Shown here: piece by piece, positions 23,601 to 35,200 of the stretch
Layout of the letters: the number at the start of each line of letters is the position of its first letter
How positions within the stretch are numbered: position 1 is the first letter of the stretch
Made by a program: the position numbers and the translations under genes
Notes under the pieces: model-generated
The model's input: only the letters and a program-made list of their open reading frames with translations
Told to the model about the DNA's origin: nothing
Database searches by the model: none
Source of the DNA: Atherinomorus stipes
Taxonomy: Eukaryota; Chordata; Actinopteri; Atheriniformes; Atherinidae
Direction: 5' to 3'
Length of the DNA: 64,000 bases
Assembly (NCBI GenBank): GCA_023101725.1
Contig: JALJCO010001324.1
Location: 1-64,000, forward strand

Positions 23601-26600
23601 AACAGCCTCCATTAGTTAACCCAGAGGCTGCAGATAGCATCTGATGTTCTCTCATTCACCTTAATGTTGTCTTTTAACTCGCTCAAGAAAAAGTTCAACA
23701 TGAAAATAATACTATTATTTGTTTTCTTGGAAGAAGATACCGTCCTGAAAGTTGGATGATGGGCCTTCGCCCAAATGTTACAAATTACTGCTGAATACCA
23801 GCCTTTTAAAGAATATCAGGTCGGCTTATTTTATCTCTCTGTCGCCTTTATACAAGTGAAAAGAGGATGAAGCATCGTAATGGTCCTGTCAGACCTGTCA
23901 TCAGCCTTTCATGCAGTCCATCAGACTTGTAGCTCTCAAGGCCGCTTTTTCACGGTCTTGGTCTTGTCCCGGTCTTGGTTTGTCACGGTCTGGTCTTGTC
24001 ACGGTCTTGGTCTTGTCCCCGTCTTGGTCTTGTCCCGGTCTTGGTCTTGTCCCGGTCTTGGTCTTGTCACGGTCTTGGTCTTGTCCCGGTCTTGGTCTTG
24101 TCACGGTCTTGGTCTTGTCCCGGTCTTGGTCTTGTCACGGTCTTGGTCTTGTCCCGGTCTGGTCTTGTCACGGTCTTGGTCTTGTCCCGGTCTTGGTCTT
24201 GTCACGGTCTTGGTCTTGTCCCCGTCTTGGTCTTCTCACGGTCTTGGTCTTGTCACGGTCTTGGTCTTGTCACGGTCTTGGTCTTGTCCCGGTCTTGGTC
24301 TTGTCCCGGTCTTGGTCTTGTCACGGTCTTGGTCTTGTCCCGGTCTTGGTCTTGTCACGGTCTTGGTCTTGTCCCGGTCTTGGTCTTGTCACGGTCTTGG
24401 TCTTGTCACGGTCTTGGTCTTGTCCCGGTCTTGGTCTTGTCCCGGTCTTGGTCTTGGTCTTGTCACGGTCTTGGTCTTGTCCCGGTCTTTGTCTTGTCAC
24501 TGTCTTGGTCTTGTCACAGTCTTGGTCTTGTCACGGTCTTTGTCTTGTTACGGTCTTGATCTTGTCCTGGTCTTGGACTTGTCCCGGTCTTGGTCTTGTC
24601 ACGGTCTTGGTCTTGTCCCGGTCTTTGTCTTGTCACGGTCTTGGTCTTGTCACGGTCTTGGTCTTGTCCCCGTCTTGGTCTTGTCACGGTCTTGGTTTTG
24701 TCACGGTCTTGGTCTTGTCCCGGTCTTGGTCTTGTCACGGTCTTGGTCTTGTCCCCGTCTTGGTCTTGTCCCGGTCTTGGTCTTGTCACGGTCTTGGTCT
24801 TGTCCCGGTCTTGGTCTTGTCCCGGTCTTGGTCTTGTCACGGTCTTGGTCTTGTCACGGTCTTGGTCTTGTCACAGTCTTGGTCTTGTCACGGTCTTGGT
24901 CTTGTCACGGTCTTGTCACAGTCTTGATCTTGTCACGGTCTTGGTCTTGTCACGGTCTTGGTCTTGTCACGGTCTTGTCACAGTCTTGATCTTGTCACGG
25001 TCTTGGTCTTGTCACGGTCTTGGTCTTGTCACGGTCTTGTCACAGTCTTGATCTTGTCCTGGTCTTGGTCTTGTCACGGTCTTGGTCTTGTCCCGGTCTT
25101 TGTCTTGTCACGGTCTTGGTCTTGTCACAGTCTTGGTCTTGTCACGGTCTTGGTCTTGTCACGGTCTTGATCTTGTCCTGGTCTTGGACTTGTCCCGGTC
25201 TTGGTCTTGTCCCGGTCTTGGTCTTGTCACGGTCTTGGTCTTGTCCCGGTCTTGGTCTTGTCACGGTCTTGGTCATGTCACGGTCTTGGTCTTGTCCCGG
25301 TCTTGGTCTTGTCCCGGTCTTGGACTTGTCCCGGTCTGGGTCTTGTCCCGGTCTTGGCAGTCTTTGGTCTCAATCTTGGGTCTCTCGGTCTCACAATGTC
25401 TCACACTGGCCAAGCGGTCCTGAAGGGATTTGCCACCTATAATTTCCAGGCAGGTCCTTTTTTTTATATGTGTATAAACAGCTTCAAGTACCATTTAAGT
25501 ACCAAACAATAAAATCTTGTTTTCATACTATGCAGATGAACCCAGCGTGGTGCTTAGGTTCTACAACTCATGAAAAATGGCAAAAAATATATGTCAAGTC
25601 AAGTCAAGTCAAATTTATTTATAAAGCACATTTAAAAACAACCTCAGTTGACCAAAGTGCTGAACATAGAAATGATAAAATCAAAAATCAACAATAAATT
25701 AAGAGCACAGAATAGATAAAACAGCACATAAATAGAATACACATAAAACCACAGAAGAAGATAAACACATAAAATAAAATATTGGTGTTTTTTGGTCTCG
25801 GTCTTGGTCTCAAGCTAAACTAGTCTTGGTCTTGTTTCGGTCTTGATACTCTCTGGTCTTGGTAGTGTCCTGGTCTCGGTTTAGGCCAGGGGTCTGCAAT
25901 CATTGCAGTCCAAAGAGCCATTTTTGTTTCCACCCAGCGAAATAAAAGTCACCCAGAGCCGCAAATATTTCATGGCCTTCTTTAAAAAGACAACTTTTAA
26001 TTTTTGATAAATACTTACTTTATAAAATTTATTGTAAAGAATCACAGTTTTATTTAGACTTTAAATTTTTGTCAAACAAAACAAAAACATAAATTTTGTT
26101 TAAAAAAAAAAAAAGGATGTTTCTATTTTATTTTATGGGACTTTGCAGACTGTGAGTTGCAGAAGAAGCCCATAATTTCCAAGCTAATGAGACAAGAAAC
26201 AGGTGTAGAAATGATGAATTACGGGTACTTTTACTTGAAAAAATTTTTGATTTTTTTTTTATATACTGTTTACATCCCTGAGGGGAAACTGGGGCTCTGC
26301 ATTTTACCATCTCTGTACTGAGTCCCATAGAGCAGTGGGCTGCTACTGAAAGCGCCTGGGGAGCAGATGGTGGGGTTAAGGACCTTGCTCAGGGGTCCAC
26401 AGTGGTTCACCTGAGTGTCGTATCGGGGACTTGAACCTGGGTCCTCCGCACCAAAGCCCACTACACTACCACTACCACTACCACTACACTACCACCGACT
26501 CCCCTAATTTAGTAAATAAGTAAATTTAGTGCAATTATTCCAATGAAAAATGACTGTAACCTAAGTTTGTTGTCATGTAAAATTTTTTAAAAATATTACT

Positions 26601-29600
26601 TGGTTCTTTATCATTTTCTCAGTAAAAAGGTATGGACTGCAGCTGCAAGGTTTCAGTAGTCAACTGTTACTTTTGCATTAAACTATGATGAATCAATAAC
26701 ATTTGTGTACTGCTAAAGTTACGGTTGGTCAAATGAAGGTCATACCAAAGACCTGTCCACATCTGGATTTACGATAACTGGGTTCCTGCTGATTGGAGCG
26801 GTCGGGTTCCTTGCTGATTGGAGCGGTCGGGTTCCTTGCTGATTGGAGCGGTCGGGTTCCTGCTGATTGGAGCGGTCGGGTTCTTGCTGATTGAAGCGGT
26901 CGGGTTCCTTGCTGATTGAAGCGGTCGGGTTCCTTGCTGATTGGAGCGGTCGGGTTCCTTGCTGATTGGAGCGGTCAGGTTCCTGCTGATTGGAGCGGTC
27001 GGGTTCCTTGCTGATTGAAGCGGTCGGGTTGGAGCGGTCGGGTTGGAGCGGTCGGGTTTCTGCTGATTGGAGCGGTCGGGTTGGAGCGGTCGGGTTCCTG
27101 CTGATTGGAGCGGTCGGGTTCCTGCTGATTGGAGCGGTCGGGTTCCTGCTGATTGGAGCGGTCGGGTTCCTGCTGATTGGAGCGGTCGGGTTCCTGCTGA
27201 TTGGAGCGGTCGGGTTCCTGCTGATTGGAGCGGTCAGGTTCCTGCTGATTGGAGCGGTCAGGTTCCCGCTGATTGGAGCGCTCGGGTTCCTTGCCGATTG
27301 GAGCGGTCGTGTTTCTGCTGATTGGAGCGGTCGGGTTTCTGCTGATTGGAGCGGTCGGGTTCCTTGCTGATTGGAGCGGTCGGGTTCCTGCTGATTGGAG
27401 CGGTCGGGTTCCCGCTGATTGGAGCGGTCGAGTTCCTGCTGATTGGAGCGGTCGGGTTCCTGCTGATTGGAGCGGTCGGGTTCCTGCTGATTGGAGCGGT
27501 CGGGTTCCTGCTGATTGGAGCGGTCAGGTTCCCGCTGATTGGAGCGCTCGGGTTCCTTGCCGATTGGAGCGGTCGTGTTTCTGCTGATTGGAGCGGTCGG
27601 GTTCCTGCTGATTGGAGCGGTCGGGTTCCTGCTGATTGGAGCGGTCGGGTTCCTGCTGATTGGAGCGGTCGGGTTCCTGCTGATTGGAGCGCTCGGGTTC
27701 CTTGCCGATTGGAGCGGTCGTGTTTCTGCTGATTGGAGCGCTCGGGTTTCTGCTGATTGGAGCGGTCGGGTTCCTTGCTGATTGGAGCGGTCGTGTTTCT
27801 GCTGATTGGAGCGCTCGGGTTCCTTGCCGATTGGAGCGGTCGTGTTTCTGCTGATTGGAGCGCTCGGGTTTCTGCTGATTGGAGCGGTCGGGTTCCTTGC
27901 TGATTGGAGCGGTCGGGTTCCTGCTGATTGGAGCGGTCGGGTTGGAGCGGTCGGGTTCCTGCTGATTGGAGCGGTCGGGTTCCTGCTGATTGGAGCGGTC
28001 GGGTTCCTGCTGATTGGAGCGGTCGGGTTCCTGCTGATTGGAGCGGTCGGGTTCCTGCTGATTGGAGCGGTCGGGTTCCTGCTGATTGGAGCGGTCGGGT
28101 TCCTGCTGATTGGAGCGGTCGGGTTCCTTGCTGATTGGAGCGGTCGGGTTCCTGCTGATTGGAGCGGTCGGGTTCCTGCTGATTGGAGCGGTCGGGTTGG
28201 AGCGGTCGGGTTCCTGCTGATTGGAGCGGTCGGGTTCCTGCTGATTGGAGCGGTCGGGTTGGAGCGGTCGGGTTGGAGCGGTCGGGTTCCTTGCTGATTG
28301 GAGCGGTCGGGTTCCTGCTGATTGGAGCGGTCGGGTTCCTGCTGATTGGAGCGGTCGGGTTCCTGCTGATTGGAGCGGTCGGGTTCCTGCTGATTGGAGC
28401 GGTCGGGTTCCTGCTGATTGGAGCGGTCGGGTTCCTGCTGATTGGAGCGGTCGGGTTCCTGCTGATTGGAGCGGTCGGGTTCCTGCTGATTGGAGCGGTC
28501 GGGTTCCAGCTGATTGGAGCGGTCGGGTTCCTTGCTGATTGGAGCGGTCGGGTTCCTGCTGATTGGAGCGGTCGGGTTCCTGCTGATTGGAGCGGTCGGG
28601 TTCCTGCTGATTGGAGCGGTCGGGGTCGGGTTCCTGCTGATTGGAGCGGTCGGGTTCCTGCTGATTGGAGCGGTCGGGTTCCTGCTGATTGGAGCGGTCG
28701 GGTTCCTGCTGATTGGAGCGGTCGGGTTCCTGCTGATTGGAGCGGTCGGGTTCCTGCTGATTGGAGCGGTCGGGTTCCTGCTGATTGGAGCGGTCGGGTT
28801 CCTGCTGATTGGAGCGGTCGGGTTCCTGCTGATTGGAGCGGTCGGGTTCCTGCTGATTGGAGCGGTCGGGTTCCTGCTGATTGGAGCGGTCGGGTTCCTG
28901 CTGATTGGAGCGGTCGGGTTCCTGCTGATTGGAGCGGTCGGGTTCCTGCTGATTGGAGCGGTCGGGTTCCTGCTGATTGGAGCGGTCGGGTTCCTGCTGA
29001 TTGGAGCGGTCGGGTTCCTGCTGATTGGAGCGGTCGGGTTCCTGCTGATTGGAGCGGTCGGGTTCCTGCTGATTGGAGCGGTCGGGTTCCTGCTGATTGG
29101 AGCGGTCGGGTTCCTGCTGATTGGAGCGGTCGGGTTCCTGCTGATTGGAGCGGTCGGGTTCCTGCTGATTGGAGCGGTCGGGTTCCTGCTGATTGGAGCG
29201 GTCGGGTTCCTGCTGATTGGAGCGGTCGGGTTCCTGCTGATTGGAGCGGTCGGGTTCCTGCTGATTGGAGCGGTCGGGTTCCTGCTGATTGGAGCGGTCG
29301 GGTTCCTGCTGATTGGAGCGGTCGGGTTCCTGCTGATTGGAGCGGTCGGGTTCCTGCTGATTGGAGCGGTCGGGTTCCTGCTGATTGGAGCGGTCGGGTT
29401 CCTGCTGATTGGAGCGGTCGGGTTCCTGCTGATTGGAGCGGTCGGGTTCCTGCTGATTGGAGCGGTCGGGTTCCTGCTGATTGGAGCGGTCGGGTTCCTG
29501 CTGATTGGAGCGGTCGGGTTCCTGCTGATTGGAGCGGTCGGGTTCCTGCTGATTGGAGCGGTCGGGTTCCTGCTGATTGGAGCGGTCGGGTTCCTGCTGA

Positions 29601-32195
29601 TTGGAGCGGTCGGGTTGGAGCGGTCGGGTTCCTGCTGATTGGAGCGGTCGGGTTCCTGCTGATTGGAGCGGTAGGGTTCCTGCTGATTCGAGCGGTCGGG
29701 TTCCTGCTGATTGGAGCGGTCGGTTTTCTGCTGATTGGAACGGTCGGGTTCCAGCTGATTGGAGCAGTCGGGTTCCAGCTGATTGGAGCGGTCGGGTTCC
29801 AGCTGATTGGAGCGGTCGGTTTCCTGCTGATTGGAGCGGTCGGGTTCCAGCTGATTGGAGCGGTCGGGTTCCAGCTGATTGGAGCGGTCGGGTTCCTGCT
29901 GATTGGAGCGGTCGGGTTGGAGCGGTCGGCTTCCTGCTGATTGGAGCGGTCGGGTTCCTGCTGATTGGAGCGGTCGGGTTGGAGCGGTCGGGTTCCTGCT
30001 GATTGGAGCGGTCGGGTTCCAGCTGATTGGAGCGGTCGGGTTCCTGCTGATTGGAGCGGTCGGGTTCCAGCTGATTGGAGCGGTCGGGTTCCAGCTGATT
30101 GGAGCGGTCGGGTTCCTGCTGATTGGAGCGGTCGGGTTCCAGCTGATTGGAGCGGTCGGGTTCCTGCTGATTGGAGCGGTCGGGTTGGAGCGGTCGGCTT
30201 CCTGCTGATTGGAGCGGTCGGGTTCCTGCTGATTGGAGCGGTCGGGTTGGAGCGGTCGGGTTCCTGCTGATTGGAGCGGTCGGGTTCCAGCTGATTGGAG
30301 CGGTCGGGTTCCAGCTGATTGGAGCGGTCGGGTTCCTGCTGATTGGAGCGGTCGGGTTCCTGCTGATTGGAGCGGTCGGGTTGGAGCGGTCGGGTTTCTG
30401 CTGATTGGAGCGGTCGGGTTCCTGCTGATTGGAGCGGTCGGGTTCCTGCTGATTGGAGCGGTCGGGTTCCTGCTGATTGGAGCGGTCGGGTTCCAGCTGA
30501 TTGGAGCGGTCGGGTTCCTGCTGATTGGAGCGGTCGGGTTGGAGCGGTCGGCTTCCTGCTGATTGGAGCGGTCGGGTTCCTGCTGATTGGAGCGGTCGGG
30601 TTCTGCTGGTTGGAGCGGTCGGGTTCCTGCTGATTGGAGCGGTCGGGTTCCAGCTGATTGGAGCGGTCGGGTTCCTGCTGATTGGAGCGGTCGGGTTCCA
30701 GCTGATTGGAGCGGTCGGGTTCCTGCTGATTGGAGCGGTCGGGTTCCTGCTGATTGGAGCGGTCGGGTTCCTTGCTGATTGGAGCGGTCGGGTTCCTGCT
30801 GATTGGAGCGGTCGGGTTCCTGCTGATTGGAGCGGTCGGGTTCCTTGCTGATTGGAGCGGTCGGGTTCCTGCTGATTGGAGCGGTCGGGTTCCAGCTGAT
30901 TGGAGCGGTCGGTTTCCTGCTGATTGGAGCGGTCGGGTTCCTGCTGATTGGAGCGGTCGGGTTCCAGCTGATTGGAGCGGTCGGTTTCCTGCTGATTGGA
31001 GCGGTCGGGTTCCTGCTGATTGGAGCGGTCGGGTTCCTGCTGATTGGAGCGGTCGGGTTCCTGCTGATTGGAGCGGTCGGGTTCCTGCTGATTGGAGCGG
31101 TCGGGTTCCTGCTGATTGGAGCGGTCGGGTTCCTGCTGATTGGAGCGGTCGGTTTCCTGCTGATTGGAGCGGTCGGGTTCCTGCTGATTGGAGCGGTCGG
31201 GTTCCTGCTGATTGGAGCGGTCGGGTTCCTGCTGATTGGAGCGGTCGGGTTCCAGCTGATTGGAGCGGTCGGTTTCCTGCTGATTGGAGCGGTCGGGTTC
31301 CTGCTGATTGGAGGCGGGTTGGAGCGGCGGCTTCCTGCTGATTGGAGCGGTCGGGTTCCTTGCTGATTGGAGCGGTCGGGTTGGAGCGGTCAGGTTCCTG
31401 CTGATTGGAGCGGTCGGGTTCCAGCTGATTGGAGCGGTCGGGTTCCTGCTGATTGGAGCGGTCGGGTTCCTGCTGATTGGAGCGGTCGGGTTCCAGCTGA
31501 TTGGAGCGGTCGGGTTCCTGCTGATTGGAGCGGTCGGGTTCCAGCTGATTGGAGCGGTCGGGTTCCTGCTGATTGGAGCGGTCGTGTTTCTGCTGATTGG
31601 AGCGGTCGGGTTCCTTGCTGATTGGAGCGGTCGGGTTCCTGCTGATTGGAGCGGTCGGGTTCCAGCTGATTGGAGCGGTCGGGTTCCTGCTGATTGGAGC
31701 GGTCGGATTCCTGGTTAATCGGGAATTTGGAAGCTGACGGCGGCTGTTGGCGGGCTGCCGTTCCAGCCGTTTCTTTTCGAGCCAGCAACACTCAGACTAA
31801 AACTTTGTGCGGGTTGACTTGCGGGCTGGATGCCCTGTGGGTCAAACTGGGGACGATGTCTGACAGCATATAGGATGTTGGTACCACGTGGAGCAGTCGG
31901 AGACTCGGATTGGGGGTGATCTGGACGCCATTGTGAGACCTGCTGAAGACGTCACAGGCAGGCAGGAACATGCTTTTGCCTGGACCCAAACTATCCCTCT
32001 GATCTCAATCTGGTCCCCGGGAGCAGCCTTGCAGCTGCTTCTTATCAAAACATGGCTTTGGATGCAATCTGCAGCATGGATGCTCTGTACCCCCCCCCCA
32101 TCCCCCTTCCTTCCAGAGTAGGGAGTGACTGCTCAGACAGAATACCACCGCTGAACTGTAAAGCCTGCTTACACACACACACACACACACACACA

Positions 32196-32233
<38 letters not shown>

Positions 32234-35200
32234 CAGACTCACAACACATCCCGAATATCACTGGCCCGCCGACCCCCCCGCTCGAAGAAGCTGCGACCTC
32301 GCTTTGCTGGGAGGGAGACACCGGTACAATGACAATAAAGACTTCTGAATATGAATTCAGGTTTACGTGGAAAACACGTTTTTCTAATTCTGCTTTAGAT
32401 CTGGTGGATAGGAAGAGTTCTGATTGGACAGCAGGTGGACGTGACGTATTTACGTCTGTTTACGTCTACCTGGAAGTAAACAGAAGCCGGTTCCAGGTCC
32501 TTTTTGTTTCAACTACGACATAAAAACCACATAATAACACAGATTTTCTCTGTGTTTTGATCGTAGTTTTGTAGCATCAGCTTGACGCTAACATACTTCT
32601 TCAGTCCAGCACTTGTTTAACGTGCGCTTCGTCAAGCGCCATTATAACAGGACAAGGGAGGAGCATGCGCCGAACAACAGGAATTAAGTTAAAGCAGATT
32701 CAACGGTTTCGTGTGAGGGGAATTATATTATTCAGTCTTAAAAGAGGAATAAACCAACCACTTAGTTCGGAATTAAGTTTAATTCGGAATTATCGTTTAT
32801 ATTAAGGGTTGCAAGGGTTTATTAGTAAGGGTTTACATGGTCTTTTTAAAGCAGGATTAACTTTTATTCAGAATTAAAGAGGAAACTCTCATGTAAACGG
32901 GGTTAGTGTGTCAGCCAATGACACACACTTAAAAACAGAGGTACCAGTTTGTACTTAAAAGGGTCCAAAGCTTGTTGCTGGGGGGGGGGTTCCTTTCTGA
33001 AAGACATTTCTGTACCTTCATGGTCCATTTTTGTACCTTATCAAGCTGTATGAGTTAATAAAGTACAATTAAACCAATTAAAGATGATGAATAAAAGTCA
33101 ATAAAATAGAGATTATGACAACAATCAAAGATGCTAATAATAAATTAATAATTATTATAGAAATATTAGGCCAAACACATATATAATTATACATATAATT
33201 ATTACTATGATTATTATGAAAATCATAATATAATAACTATAATTATACTACTGTTTAGAAGTACTGCTATTTATAGTTATTGTACAAGCTACACACATTT
33301 TTCAATGCTGCAGGTATCCTTAGGGTTGGAATGGTACAAATGTGTACTTTATATTACTTTGGACCCTTTTTCATGTATATAGGTACTTCTGGTCTCAAAG
33401 GCTTATATACTTTTGAGAGAACATTTGTAAAACATGTACCTCCAGGTACAGAAACGTTCCTGTCTTGTACCTCTGTTTCTGAGAGTGTACCTTTATCCCG
33501 CCACTTAGGGAGCTAATCTTTGTTAGCTCCTGTTAGTTTCGAGTTAGCTCAGTTAGTGTTTAGCCCAGTGTACGTCAGCTGTCAATCATTTGCCCCTCGT
33601 CCAAGTTCAGACCGCTGATGCTCCAACCATGCAGAGCTGTGCAGAAACCATCACTGCAAACCTCAGAGATCCGAAGAAAAGTTGCTCAGATGAACAACAG
33701 AAGTCCTCCACGATCACCTGACAGACTGATGACATCATACAGAGGAGGCGCGAGGTGATGAAGGTGCTTCTACAAGCTGATAAGTATGGATGATCTAAGT
33801 ATTCCAGTTTGTCTGACATTCTTTTTACCCAACTTTAATACCTCATAAGATGCTGGATTTTCTGTAAAGCTCAGAAATGTAAACTCCCAGAATGCTTTGA
33901 TTTTAGCATGAATGTACAGCAGAATCATGACTTGGTAAGCTGTGTTTCATCCAGGCGTTACAGATTTATAAAGCAGCTTTCTCACCTTCTTCTCATCTCC
34001 ATCCTCTCCTTCCTTGTCCTTCTTCCTGCGGCCCCGTCCTCCCTTCCTCTCACGGACCTTCTTGGGCTTCTTGCCCTTATTGAAACACTTCTTGTAGATG
34101 CAGAATCCCAGGCAGCCAACGAGGGCAAGGACCACCACCACGATGGCTCCCACGGCCCACATGGGCACTGTGGAGGGAATGAGAACGGTCGGTTGGTGCC
34201 CCTTCACCTTTATCCTGATGACTGAGTTGATCCTACGACTTACAGTTGTGTGAAAAAGTGTTTGCCTCCTTCCTGATTTTTATTTTTTTGCATGTTTGTC
34301 ACAAAGCATGTTTGAGCATGAGACAAAGATAACACAAGTAAACACAAGATGTAGTTTTTAAATGAAGATTTCTATTAGCAAAGGGAGATAAAACCCAAAC
34401 CTCCATGTCCCTGTGTGAAAAAGTGATCTTCCCCTAAACCTAATAACTGGTTGTTCCACCTTAGCAGCAACAACTGCATCAAGCGTTTGTGATAACTGGC
34501 AGTGAGTCTTCTACAGCGCTGTGGAGGAATTTTGTTCCACTCATCTTTGCAGAATTGTTGTAATTCAGCCACATTGGAGGCTTTTCCAGCATGAACCGCC
34601 TTTTTAAGGTCATGCCACAGCATCTCAATGGGATTCAGGTGGGGGCTTTGACTAGGCCACTCCAAAGTCTTCATGTTGTTGTTCTTAAGCCATTCAGAGG
34701 TGGACTTACAGGTGTGTTCTGGATCATTGTTCTGCTGCAGAACCCAAGTGCGCTTCAGCTTGAGGTCACCAACAGATGGCCGGACGTTCTCCTTCAGGAT
34801 TTTTTGGTAGAAGCAGAATTCATGGTTCCATTTACCACAGCAAGTCTTCCAGGTCCTGAAGCAGCAAAACAGCCCCAGACCATCACACTACCACCACCAT
34901 GTTTTACTGTTGCTATGATGTTCCTTTTCTGAAATGCCGTGTTCCTTTTACGGCAGATGTAATGGGACCTCCACCTTCCAGAAAGTTCCACTTTTGTCTC
35001 GTCAGTCCACAGAGTATTTTCCCAAAAGTCTTGGGGATCATCAAGATGCTTTCTGGCTAAACTGAGACGAGCCTTTATGTTCTTTTTGCTCAGCAGTGGT
35101 TTTGGTCTTGGAACTCTGCCATGCAGCCATTTTTGCCCCCCAGTCTCTTTCTGATGGGGGAGTCATGAACACTGACCTTCATTGAGGCAAGTGAGGCCTG

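Noticed and set aside
23880..24989. 369-codon ORF rich in LVLSRSWSC
   Set aside because: 17-bp array; only the first 20 or so residues resemble a protein, a LINE RT relic.
28183..29940. 585-codon ORF with VPADWSGR repeats and its FLLIGAVG shadow
   Set aside because: Same cause: a 24-bp array in an intron, open in more than one frame.
26780..31713. CRISPR array
   Set aside because: Units are contiguous with no unique spacers, and the host is a vertebrate.
32005..32242. Cysteine-valine repeat ORFs
   Set aside because: Translation of the (CA)n microsatellite at 32170-32232.
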